A DNA stretch of 64,000 nt from Triparma columacea. Its lineage: Eukaryota > Sar > Bolidophyceae > Parmales > Triparmaceae. The notes under the pieces were generated by a model, which had not been told where the DNA came from, did not search any database, and was given only the letters and a program-made list of their open reading frames with translations. Shown piece by piece: positions 20,967-31,646 of this stretch (its first letter is position 1; each line of letters begins with the position of its first letter). The stretch is from NCBI GenBank assembly GCA_030267965.1, contig BRYA01000351.1:32873-96872 (forward strand). The letters are read 5' to 3'. The translations under genes and the position numbers were made by a program.

Positions 20967-21737
20967 ATGTCGATACGCGAAGTCAAGATCGTATTTCTTG
21001 GCAGCTCCGGGGTGGGCAAGACATCACTTGTAAGAAGCTTTGTGACCAAACAATTCACCCCCAATGTGGATACAACGATCGGTGCTAGCTATCTGACCAA
21101 GGTGATGCGGGTGGACGGCGTTGGGAAAACGGAGGAGTACGAGGGGGTAACACAAATTGTCAAGGTAAGCTTAAGTCAGTTGACGGGGTTGGTAAACCTC
21201 AAGGTGTTGCTTGGTGGGAACTTCGAGGACTCCAATCTATTAAATCTCCCATACATTGAAATTTCCTCTGACCCAAAAGCTCCCCACGCGCATGTGTCGC
21301 AGTTCAACGTCTGGGACACCGCCGGACAAGAGAAGTACGAATCTCTCACCTCGATGTATTACAGAAATACGGATGCTGCTGTTCTGGTTTACGATGTTAT
21401 GGACAGTCAAAGTTTCAAGAAGCTGAAACATTGGGCGAACGTACTCAAGAATAACCTGGATAGGAAGGTTGCTTTGATTGCGGTTGGGAATAAGGTGGAT
21501 TTGCTAAATGGGGACGATGGCAACAGAGCAGTAGAGGCGGAGGAAGTGAATGAAGTTGTGGCAAGCATAGGGGCCAGCTACGTCGAAACGTCGGCGAAGG
21601 ACAACATAGAGGTAGATGAGGCATTCAAGAGAATAGTTCACCTGCTTCCCCCGTTGGAGGCAGACAATAGCGATGAAGATCAGATCAAGTTACAACTCGG
21701 AGGCTCTGGCAGTGGAAACGGTGCCGGGTGTTGTTAA
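20967..21737 (+). CDS. Rab-family small GTPase
   Basis: Membrane-traffic GTPase. G1 GSSGVGKTS, switch I TTIGASY, G3 WDTAGQE, G4 GNKVDL and G5 ETSAK are all present, and the tail ends in GCC for double geranylgeranylation. SMYYRNTDAAVLVYD and the FxV-WDTAGQEKYESL context resemble the Rab5/21/22 group. As a continuous frame it is 256 residues with a 46-residue insert before the G3 strand. That insert is exactly a GTAAGC...TCGCAG intron at 21165-21302 (138 bp, no stop). Removing it gives 210 residues and QIVKFNVWDTAGQE, normal for a Rab. The start is the ATG at 20967; the longer in-frame extension to 20838 looks non-coding. Confidence 0.88.
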   Translation: MSIREVKIVFLGSSGVGKTSLVRSFVTKQFTPNVDTTIGASYLTKVMRVDGVGKTEEYEGVTQIVKVSLSQLTGLVNLKVLLGGNFEDSNLLNLPYIEISSDPKAPHAHVSQFNVWDTAGQEKYESLTSMYYRNTDAAVLVYDVMDSQSFKKLKHWANVLKNNLDRKVALIAVGNKVDLLNGDDGNRAVEAEEVNEVVASIGASYVETSAKDNIEVDEAFKRIVHLLPPLEADNSDEDQIKLQLGGSGSGNGAGCC

Positions 21738-21815
21738 CGAAAGGGAAAATAACGAGCTTGATTCAAATTTAATTCATAAAGTTCAATCCCTATCGCCCTT
21801 CACCGTTCTACTTAA

Positions 21816-22137
21816 TTAAAAGTTGAACTTGGGCCTATCCCCCTGGCTCTGTTTCTTCGTGGGTGTGTTCCTAAACGTCCCCTGCTGTACAGTCTTCTTC
21901 TCTAGCCCGCTCATGACCTTGGACAGCTCGTTCAGGCTATTCGTGACATTTGTCAAGCCTTCTTTCCTGATTTTCTTCCCCTCTCCTCCCGGGGCGTGAT
22001 CGATCCTCCTCTTGGCCCCTCCAAGGGCGGACGGTGCCTTCTTTGCAAGGCCCAGGCTCCCCGAGCTTGTGCTCCCCATGCTCCGCTTCTCCTTCCATTC
22101 CTGTAGCTTCCTCATTCGCTCGTCCTTCGAAAGAACC

Positions 22138-22209
<72 letters not shown>

Positions 22210-25200
22210 ACCATCGTCGTTGAGGTAGCTGATGCGCTCGACTTGGTGATGCTGGGCTTGGCATGAATGGAGTGCTTGGTGGGCGCCACGACAGTAGTTG
22301 CGGCGTATGTGGCGGCAGGTGCCGTTGTGGGGCGCGCAATGTTGCTGGTGCTCCCTGCGCTCGAGATGCTTTTCGTTCCCAAGTGAACCACCTTTTTGGG
22401 AACAGATGTAGTGGTGGTCGCATTGTCCCCGACTCCCTCCTTCTTTTTCTTGTTGTCAAAAAGATAAACCTTCTTGACCTTCTGGGCGTAAGGGGTGAGA
22501 GACAGTTCGACCTCAGCCTTCTTCTTCGGCGTGTTCGACTTCTGCGCAATTTCGGTATTGCTATCAGAGCTGTCAATCGTTGCACCACTCTTATCAACGC
22601 TACTGGTACTCTCCATGCTGCTGTTCAGGCTACTATCTGCGCTGAGGTCCATGTCGGTCTCTTTTACCTCTGCAAAGAAGTCCCTCAGTCTCTGTTGGAG
22701 CTCGTCCTTCTTCCCCCCCACAAGCAGACCCCTTTTCTTGAGTTCTCTCTTAAGCTCCGCAACCTTCATTTTTTCCAACTCTTCCTCATCAATAATTGCA
22801 CCATTTGTCTCGTCGAGCCCCTTCTTTGCTTTCTTCTCCTTCTTCTCTTTCTTGCTCCTCTTCTTCTTCTCCCCCTTCATGCCCTCCTCCGTCATGCCGT
22901 CGGTGTCATCGCTCAACATCTTAACGATCTCATCCTCTATGATGCTGGTGTCCATCCCAGCTGTCTCCCCGGCCTTGGAAGTAGCCTTTTCGCTCTTTTT
23001 GGACCTCTTCTTCACTGGCGTTTCCGCCCAGTCACTGTCGTCCTCCTCGTTAATTTCCCCGTCGTCCATGAAGTCGTCCTCAAAGACGTCCTCCTCCTCC
23101 TCCTTCGGCTTCCAGATAATTTTCTTCATCTTCTTCTTCTCCTTCTCGCGTTGGAGCTTTTTCTCGAGCCTTTCTTTCTCTTTCCTGTCGTCCTCCTTGA
23201 GATTTTCGAACTCGTTGAAGAGCTCGTCTCCAACTCTGGTGAAGCCCTCGAGGAAGTCGCCCAGCATCTCGTCGACGCTTGCCTTCAAGTTGGCGTCCAC
23301 GACGCCGCCTGTGCCGCTCTCAATGACTTGGAGGCCGACCTTGTGCTCTACGACGCCCTTTGTTCCCTCGAGGAGCGTCATCATGGCCTCACTGTGCTCA
23401 AACTTGAGCTGCTTGATGGCCGCCCTTCCCCTGGCCCTTTCGGCCTCGACAGCCTTGTCGATGGCGTCCTCGTCGCCCTTCTTCTTCGTCTGCTCTAAGT
23501 TCTCCACCTGAAGCTTGGCCGCAATGAGGTCGTCAAAAATCTGCTGAAGCATGAACCTGCACTCAACCCTGTTCATTCCAGCGAACCTCTCGGCATCTAC
23601 ATCATTTGGATTGAGTGTATTGGTCTTGGCCTCCCTTTCGAGCTCCATCAAGGAACGCTGGAGTTGACAAATTACGCCTGTACGAGTTTCAACCTCAATG
23701 TCGAGCATCTTCACTTGCTGATGGATTCCAGTTATACCCCTCTTGTCGGCAAAGCTCTCCCTCTTCTTCGCAGCTGCTGCACGAAGAGTCGCCTGCTCGT
23801 TCAATTGTTCCTTGGTAGACATGACCATCGTCATGTTTTCGATTTCCCTGGACATCCAGGTCTTGAGGTCCTTCTTCCTCGTCTTGTCGATTCCACTTCC
23901 CGTGTTACTCTTTGATGAGGGGGCTCCAGTCTTGACAGCCTGCCTCTTCCTCTGCTCGGCGACGATTCTTTGCTTGGCAAGAGCCTCAGCTGCTTTCCTC
24001 TTGAGGACGTTGGCCTGCTTGGCAGCAGCTTCGCGGACCTTGTTAAGCTCGATCTTGAGCTTCTCGCCATCCCGGAGCATCCTCATCGCCTTTATCTCGG
24101 CGGCCTTCTTCTCATTCCTCCTTCCCTCGGCATCCTCTTTCATTTTCCTCTGTAGAGCCGCCCTCTTTTTCTTATCGTTGGCGATCTCGTCCTGTTATGA
24201 GCGGAGCAAGTCGAGGAGAAGGTTGCGTTAGAGGGAGGTTTGCGATGCCATATTGCTCTTTGGTTCAATCTCACCTGCAGGTGCTTGCACTTCTTCTCGG
24301 CCATATCCCTGAGCCTGATAGCCTTCTGGTGCTCCAAACTCTTGGACTGAAGTTTCTTGATCTTGTCCTGGAGCACCTCTAGTCTCGCCTTCATCTTGGC
24401 CTGGGCGGCAGAAGAGGCCGCGGGCATTGCAGTCGCTGCGGGCTTGGTGTGGATCTTATCGAGGAGCTGGGAACGCTCCTGGTTGAGGACTTCGACCTCG
24501 TCCTGGAGGCTCTTCATTGCGTCCGTGAAGTGGGTCTTAAGGATCTGCATGGACTCCCTCTCCTTTTCAAGCTGGGTGGCCATCTTCTCCTTCTCTTGAA
24601 TGTTCCCCGAGATCTCGTTGAGCTCCGTTGCCATCTTGGCCGTAGCTTTGGTGGCCTGTGCGGGGGCGTCACTCTCGTAGTTCTCTTTCGCACCCTCCTC
24701 TTGGCTCCTCAGGGCCATCTCCTCTGCTGCCGAAATGTCCCCGTCACCCATGACAACGGCCTCGGCCGTGGCCTTGGCAACAGCCGCGTCAATTTGGGCG
24801 TCCTGCAAGGCCTCCTTGAGCCTGTGGATTTCAAGCCTCATGTCTTCCACGGTATCGTTCTCCTGGAAGTGCTCCACGTCGATCTTTACGCCCTGCAGCC
24901 TGCCCATCTCGAGGACCTGCTCGTACTTCCACTTCCACTTGTCGGCGGTGAGGGAAGCCTCAAGGGTCTCTTCGGCACTCCTGACGATTCTCTGCGACAA
25001 AGCAAAGCAAATCGAGCAGAGAAAGTTGCGTTAGCGCTCGAATTGTCGTGTTAACTGCTTTGTCCATTCTCACCTTCTCCGATGCGACAACCCTCTCCCT
25101 GAGGCTCGCGTTTTCACTCCTCAGCTTCATCACGATATCAAGCCTGTCAAGATCCACGACGCTTCCGGGGACGTTGTAGGCTTCTCCTGGGGCCCCGGTT

Positions 25201-26818
25201 GATCCGATGACGACCTTGGAGTCCATCTGTGCTTGGAGTAGCTGGAGCTTGAGGACCTGGTTCTCCCTCCTGAGCCTCGCGGCCTCCTGGGGCGTAATGG
25301 CAGTGGCGACTGTATTCACCGTCGCCTCGTTCCTGATGTTCCTGGCCCTCATGGCGTACCTGAGGGTGTTGGAGGACTCCTCAGTGTTGATGTCGGCTGG
25401 GGACACGCAGCAGAGCATCACAGTAAGCGAGTTACCACCGAGTGAGGACGTCAGGAGGCGGGTGAGCTTGGAGTCGCGGTAAGGAATGTGCGCGTTGGCC
25501 GCGCCTTCGTCGCTCAAAGCAGCGACGACCTTTCCTAGCACGAAAAGTCCCTTGTTGATGTTGATGCCCTCCTTGAGCCTTTCGCCCGTGGCGTTGGTCC
25601 TGGGGAGGAGCGAAGCGACGACCGAAGGAGGGGTCCGTAAGTGAATTGAACGCCATTCGATGCGCGAATCTCGTCGCTGCGCTCCTCTTCCATTCTCACC
25701 TCTTCTGCCTCTCGCTTCCTGCGAGGTCCACGAGGGTGAGCTTGGAGCTGGTGACGTCCGATCCGTCCCTTGGAGTTGACTCCACGTAGATGGTGCAGAT
25801 TGCGTGAGACCGGGAGGACGTGGCGTTCATAGAGGTGGAGCCGGTGGAGCGGATGAGCGAGGCCTTTTGGAGGATCTGGGAGACCTGGGCAGGAGTGGTT
25901 ACGCGAGTGTATGTGAGGTTGGAGACGTTGATCTCGTTGTTTAGGCCCTCGCAGATGCGAAGGACGGGGGCTCCCTTGGAGGGGGGGACGAGGAGGTCCT
26001 TAATCTGAGGGGGTAAAGTGGGGGGGGAAGGGCGCTAGTTAGAAGGAGGGTTTGGGTGACGAGAACACTTCTCATCCATCCTCACCTCCTCGTTGTAAAT
26101 CTCGAGGTAAGAAATCTTAATCTCGAAGGAGGCTTCGTCAGACTGGGTTTAGGGGGGGGTTAGCAGGGGAGGGAGGGGGGGGAGAAAGGAGTTTAAGGGG
26201 GGGCTCACCATTTTATCGGTGTGCTTGAACAGGTCCCTGACAGCCGAAGGTATGACGCCGTCCTCTCCATCTTCCCAATTCGTCCCCATAGTATAGGTCT
26301 TTCCAGATCCGGTCTGACCGTAGGCAAGGACGGTGAGGTTGTAACCCTTTAGGAGCTTCTTGTCGATGGATTTTGCAAGCACGGAGTCATAGACGTCAGC
26401 GGTGGAGCTCGTGGAAGGAAAGATGGTGTCATAAGTGTATACCTTGATTGCGGTGGAGGGAGGTGTTAGGAATGTTGAGAGACGGGGGAGTAAGGGTCAC
26501 TTTCTCTCCCTCTTCATAAAAGTCGTTGGTCCTTGTACTGGTTCAGTTTGATTTTAGGAGTCATCAGTCATATCTGGAGTGATTCCGATATGATTTTTGG
26601 TAGTTATATATACATAAAGAGTCTAATGGAGGGATAAATCCAAATTTGATGAAAGTAGGAGGTTTTAAATGGCTCACCTTATCGTCGCCTCCGAGAGTGA
26701 GGGTGGGATCAGACCCCTGGACTTGAGGGCTTACTTTCAGCACATCAGCACAGCCTTGTGCCTTTTCGTTCGAAGAGAGGGGGCGGACGCGAGTGACAAC
26801 GCGTATATTTGAGGCCAT
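21816..26818 (-). CDS. Kinesin-4 family chromokinesin (KIF4-like) with SAP motif
   Basis: Seven exons, phases all consistent: 26818-26678, 26442-26209, 26142-26086, 26004-25700, 25599-25074, 24991-24275, 24191-21816; 1451 residues. N-terminal motor domain with P-loop GQTGSGKT (89-96), SSRSHAICTI (switch I), LVDLAGSERQKR (switch II) and HIPYRDSKLTRLL. Motor placement and long coiled coils place it in kinesin-4, plus-end motors that bind chromosomes or regulate microtubule length. A long coiled coil spans roughly 390-930. The tail has acidic and Lys-rich blocks and, near 1130-1165, LEKMKVAELKRELKKRGL plus GGKKDELQQRL, a good SAP DNA-binding motif. It also carries a Thr-Ala repeat. Several introns share sequence and inverted repeats (see findings). 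ATG at 26818 starts MASNIRVVTRVRP, as expected. Confidence 0.88.
22141..22206. repeat. (GTTGCC)11 hexanucleotide repeat in coding sequence
   Basis: Eleven perfect GTTGCC units on the plus strand; read on the minus strand they give alternating Ala-Thr in the kinesin tail. A perfect array in coding DNA implies recent slippage and likely length polymorphism. Confidence 0.95.
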
Positions 26819-27164
26819 GTTGTGCCCACAAACAAGGAATAATGGCAAGTCCAAGCAAGGAAGCATTACAAAATTATTTGCTTGCTTTCTAGACTTCTTT
26901 ACGTTCGGAAATTTTGACTGGGTTTGTGTCCTGAGTAATTGAGCGAGCCCATCTACATTTCTTCATCGAAATGTCGTAAATGGTGGAGGTCATTGAACAT
27001 TAGATTATTTTAGTGAATAAAATACCTCTTTCGGAGTTCAATGACAACAAAATTAAGTATGTATTTGTTATCGTTATAAGGAGAGGAGTCCTACGAGCCA
27101 TTTTTTTCCGGTTCGTAGTCTCAAACGAACATAAAGCAAAACCTCACCTACAAAAATATATAAG
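26819..27164. promoter_or_regulatory. Intergenic region between divergent kinesin and NFS1 genes
   Basis: 346 bp between two divergent start codons, so it must hold both promoters. It is AT-rich. The only structure I see is an inverted repeat at 27091-27118: CTACGAGCC, a T-rich loop, then GGTTCGTAG. No gene is apparent. Confidence 0.6.
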
Positions 27165-28957
27165 ATGATGCTTCGATTCAGACCAGTGGCCCGTGCAGCC
27201 CGTCGTCAGTTCAGCTCCAAGGATGGGGCCCCAACTACCGTGACGTTCGAGAAGATGGAGAGTGACCCTCGTTATAAGGCTGGGATCAAGATCGACATTG
27301 ACGAGACCTATGAAGGAGACAGGTTCAGCATCAAGGGAGCTGCCATCGAGAACGTCAGGCCGTCTTATTTAGATATGCAGTCTACTACTCCGCTAGATCC
27401 CAGGGTTTTGGATGCGATGCTTCCTCATATGATGGTGAGAATACGTGCGAAGAACATCCACTGCTCGGACCACCCTGTTCATTTTTCATCTAATGTCTCG
27501 TGTCGCCATCTCTCTCCCCCCCCTCCCTTCCTTTTGACCTCAGGGAAGCTTTGGAAACCCTCACTCCCGCACCCACTCTTATGGCTGGTCCTCTGAGGCC
27601 TCAGTGGAGGAGGCTCGTGCCCAGATTTCCTCCCTCATCAACTGCACCCCGAAGGAGATCGTCTTCACCTCGGGGGCGACTGAGAGCAACAATCTGGCCA
27701 TTAAGGGGGTCGCTGGGTTCTACGGAGGGAGGAAGAAGCACATAATTACCACCCAGACAGAGCATAAGGTGGGGAGATAGAGCGAGAAAAGAGAGGCGAG
27801 CGGCAGGTGCAGCGAGCATGCTAAAAGTTTGACACTAACGCCTTTTGATCGTCGCTTCGCCCCTCCTACCCACCACCACCACCCCTCCCTTAGTGCGTCC
27901 TCGACTCTTGCAGGCACCTCGAGGGCCAGGGCTTTGAGGTTTCCTACCTGCCGGTAGAGAAAAGCACCGGCCTAGTGAACCTTCAGGACCTCGCCAACAC
28001 GATCCGCAAGGGCGAGACTAGCCTCGTCTCCGTGATGGCCGTTAACAACGAGATCGGCACCCTCCAGCCGCTCAAGGAGATCGGGGAGCTCTGCCGCAGC
28101 AACAAGGTCTTCTTCCACACCGACGCCGCCCAGATGCTTGGCAAGATGCCCATTGACGTAGATGAGATGAAGATTGACTTGATGAGCATGAGCAGCCACA
28201 AAATTTACGGACCCAAGGGTATCGGGGGGCTGTACATTAGGAGGAGGCCTAGGGTCAGGCTCACAGAGCTCATCAGTGGGGGCGGGCAGGAGAGGGGGAT
28301 GAGGAGCGGGACGCTACCCCACCCCTTGTGCGTGGGCTTCGGGGAGGCCTGCGAGGTCGCTGGCAGGGAAATGATGAGAGATGAGAAGCACGTGAACCGC
28401 CTCAGTGCGAGGTTGGAGAAGAGCATCAAGGAAAGGATACCAGAGGTCACGGTCAACGGTCATGCGGGGGGGGAGGATGGTATGGGGTACCCTGGGTGCC
28501 TCAACGTGAGCTTTGCGTACGTGGAGGGCGAGAGTTTGTTGATGGCGCTCAAGAACGTCGCTGTCAGTAGTGGAAGTGCCTGCACTTCCGCTTCGTTAGA
28601 GCCTAGCTACGTGCTCAGGGCTTTGGGTGTGGACGATGAGCTCGCCCACAGCAGTCTCAGGTACGGCGAGAGAAGCGAGTGTGGCGAGAGAAGCGAGGCG
28701 CGGAAAGAGATGGAGGATAACATAACATGTCTTACAGCAAACCCTTCGCAACTCGCTTCGTTCGTCGCAGGTTCGGGATTGGAAGATTCACCACAGATGA
28801 GGAGGTTGACTTTGTCGTCGACCTGCTGGAGGAGCACGTCACCAGGCTCAGGGACATGAGTCCTTTGTGGGAAATGGTGCAGGAGGGGATTGATTTGAGC
28901 ACAATTCAGTGGTCGCAGGACGAGGGTCATGATCATGGACATGGACATGGACATTGA
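27165..28957 (+). CDS. NFS1: Mitochondrial cysteine desulfurase
   Basis: PLP enzyme that takes sulfur from cysteine for Fe-S cluster assembly on ISCU. Four exons: 27165-27434, 27544-27768, 27894-28660, 28771-28957; 482 residues. The N-terminus is an Arg-rich mitochondrial presequence. Family marks in order: [61 protein letters not shown], the PLP lysine in [10 protein letters not shown], the persulfide cysteine in [15 protein letters not shown], and the eukaryotic C-terminal DLSTIQW. The last residues are a His-Gly array (DHGHGHGH). The third intron (28661-28770) has GAAGCGAG-type inverted and tandem repeats. The protein is full length with all catalytic residues. Confidence 0.95.
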
Positions 28958-29013
28958 AGGGGAGGGGTGCATGATCGGATAATAAGTGGTTTGTTGAGAA
29001 AGAGCAGTGGGGT

Positions 29014-29803
29014 TTATTTTATCTTGTATTTGGAGAGCAATTTGGAGAGCAATTCAGACAATTCGTCGTGGTTGTAGGAGGGTTGAGATTCGTGTGCATT
29101 TAGGATTATAGTTCTGGCGAAGAACACGCAGTACCAGCCACACGACCACCCGTCGCTCTGCTTCATCGTTCCGGAAGATGGGAAGGGGGTGAGGGGGGTC
29201 ATTTGGGTGGAAGATTTGATGGATGCATGCCCATAAGCGGCAATTAGGGAGCTATTCAAAGTTTTACGGAAGGAGGTAGCCGTTGCGAGGTTGGAGTTTC
29301 GAGGACAGGAATCGTAGTGAACGTGGTGCAAATTGGTGGTGGTGACGCTCCTGCAGATCCTAACGTGAAGTAGGGACCAGTGAGTCCCCCGGCCTAGCTG
29401 CATAAAGGCGGCATGTGGGTCAGAGAAGGACGAATTTATTGGTATTAACAAGTCAATGTCAACGTTCTCATCTTCGTTTAGTACTGGGGGGACAGCACCC
29501 CGAAAGAAGTTCGCGCACTGCAACGAGGGAAACGTTAGTGAGAGGAGTGGATGTATGTGGTGTAACTTTAAAAAGCGGACCCACCTCCTCCCCGTAGTCC
29601 TCGTCGTCGGGGTCTAACTGGTGCACGAGGAAGGAGGAGACAGATGGAGGCAGGAAGTAGTGAGTGTTTTTATTCAGAGACAGAGCCTCAAGAAAGAAAG
29701 CCACGATGTTGTCATTCAGCCACTCGCCAGGTTGGAGGAGATGGAGATCTTGCTCGTATACCTGCTGGTCGCCAAGTTGGGAATGGACAACTGGAGTGGA
29801 CAT
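29014..29803 (-). CDS. SENP8/DEN1-like C48 cysteine protease (NEDD8-specific type)
   Basis: Two exons, 29803-29585 and 29517-29014, phase-0 intron, 240 residues. ULP1-fold protease: LQPGEWLNDNIVAFFLE at the N-terminus, catalytic His119 in GTHWSLL, Asp142 in HYDS, oxyanion Gln193 and Cys199 in KQSDGWSCGWYC. The short length without an N-terminal extension and the WLNDNIVAFFLE/THWSLL context match SENP8, which processes NEDD8, rather than the longer SUMO proteases. Expected to regulate cullin neddylation in cytosol and nucleus. It converges with NFS1, 56 bp between stops. Confidence 0.88.
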
Positions 29804-30591
29804 CTGAGGAAGGCCCCGCGAGGGAGTTTGTGAATAATGAGCGTTTGAAGGAAAGGTAAGGTAAAATGAGACGCAATACAGAAGAGGGGGGCGATATAAT
29901 GTCTATTGCACACTGTTTGCGCAAAAATAAGCCGTTTTGAGAAAATTGTCAAAAATCCAAGCTTTGTGTTTTAAAGATATCAAATTAAAAATTATGTGAT
30001 ATATTTGAATTTGATACAAAACACTATTCTAAATTTATTGGAACTTGACACAAATATTAGAATTTAAAAAAATACTTTTTTTGGTTAATTATTTATTTCG
30101 AATTTAAAAATTATTCAGTAAGTTCAAAAGTATATGACAATAAGCATTAATAATTTTTATAGCATTTAAAGTGCAACAACGTCATAAATAAATTTATTAT
30201 CAGGGTATGTATTGCACTGTAAAGTCGCTAATCAATTACAAGATGATAAAAATTATATATGACTTTGAATGAAGATTTAAAAATATTCATAACAGGTTAA
30301 AAACGAATACACCTCGACCTACAAAGTTGACACTCGAGAGCTACTGAAGCGGCAACTGCCCCCATAGCTTGAACATCTAGTGTTGTTCTTCCATTGTATC
30401 ACCCATATCCTTGTTACGGTAACGTTTAGCGTGAAATTTAATACCATCTCTCCTTAACAGCTTCAAATACCTCTGCTTGGTGCCCTGGCTGTCGGTCGTA
30501 CTACCCCCCGAAACCTCTCCCTCGGTGTCAACCTTCCTTCTTCGCCACTTGCTTCCCAATAAACCACCAAAAATAACGAAATCAGTTCCCA
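29804..30591. other. AT-rich intergenic region
   Basis: 788 bp between divergent genes. From about 29930 to 30300 the DNA is strikingly AT-rich with A/T runs, unlike the GC-rich genes around it. From 30300 to 30590 composition returns to normal. A 75-codon minus-strand frame at 30377-30604 overlaps the next gene's start and has no recognisable features. I see no RNA gene. Confidence 0.6.
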
Positions 30592-31462
30592 ATGTATCAG
30601 GCAATCCGCGAGAACGATTTAAGCACCATCAATGATCTTCACGCTAGCGGCGACTACCCGGATTTGTCGAAGCCAGATGATGTTGGGAACTACCCCGCTC
30701 ACTTGGCTGTCCTCTTCGATCGTCGAGACGTCCTGAGATTCTTACATGACAAGGGTGTTGACTTGTCTGCCAAGTGCGACTCAACAAATTACGGGACGCC
30801 AGCCTTTTACGCAATGGTGAGCCGGGGTGGGGGGAGTGACGCAGCGAGAAACTCTAATGGGCGGCTCTGTAAAAAAATCTTCCTGCCCTTACCCTTGTGT
30901 GTGTGTTTTTCTGCTCCTCCCTCCGCCCCCCTCCCTCCCTTCCCAGCACTACGGTAAGACAGACATGCTTTCCGACCTCTGGAAGATGGGTTACGACCTG
31001 TCCGCCCCCTGCGATCGTTACGGTCTCCCCCCCTTATACTACGCCACCAAGTCCGGCGACACCTTAACCGCGTCCCACCTCGAGGACGTCATGTCGAGGG
31101 GGACATTGCAGGACGTTATGGCACTACTTATACAGAGGTGCACGAGGGGACACTTCGGGAGGAACGTGAGCAGGGCTAGAATTAAGGAGAGGGAGAGGTA
31201 TACGTTCGCGCAGACGCTGATCGCGGCGCCTTGGAGGGGGGGGGTTGTGAGGATGAGGTATAATAAAGATCTGCTGGAGAGGGAGGCGAGGGAGGTAAGG
31301 GCTGCCGCGGAGGGTTGGGGGGAGGGTGGGGGGGAGGGTAAGGATGAGGGTAAGGATGAGGGTAAAGATGAGGGTAATGAGGACGTCAATGTAGCAGCTT
31401 CCGGGCCACCGCCTGAGGTATCAGGTGATGCCGGTGGAGGCGCGGCGGCGACGACGGGTTGA
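30592..31462 (+). CDS. Ankyrin-repeat and IQ-motif protein
   Basis: Two exons, 30592-30816 and 30947-31462, phase-0 intron, 246 residues. The first half holds about three degenerate ankyrin repeats (IRENDLSTINDLHASGDYPD, NYPAHLAVLFDRRDVLRFLHD, GTPAFYAMHYGKTDML). An IQ motif follows (ALLIQRCTRGHFGRNVSRAR), suggesting calmodulin binding. The C-terminus is low complexity: tandem KDEG units, then Ala/Gly/Pro. Ankyrin-IQ proteins of this size often occur in flagellates but no function can be assigned. The second start in the same exon is unlikely because it would break the first repeat. Confidence 0.75.
31336..31380. repeat. 12-bp tandem repeat encoding Gly-Lys-Asp-Glu
   Basis: Three full units of GGGTAAGGATGA (third unit has one change) and a partial fourth, within the ankyrin/IQ gene's last exon. 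Confidence 0.9.
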
Positions 31463-31646
31463 AAATAGAAAGGGGGGGGAGGGGGGGGGGTTGGAAAAAG
31501 GGCGGAATATCTATATTTGAGGACGCAGTGGCTCTAGAGAGGATAGAAAAAATTCAAACACATTTTTTCTTCTTCCTTTTTTTACTTCATTAGCTTAACC
31601 CTAATATTACAACAACTCCCCCCCTCCCCCTTCCCCATCAACTTTC

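Noticed and set aside
22263..23511. 411- and 338-codon plus-strand frames
   Set aside because: Both are antisense to the kinesin tail exon and consist of Leu/Ser-rich mirror sequence of Lys/Glu codons.
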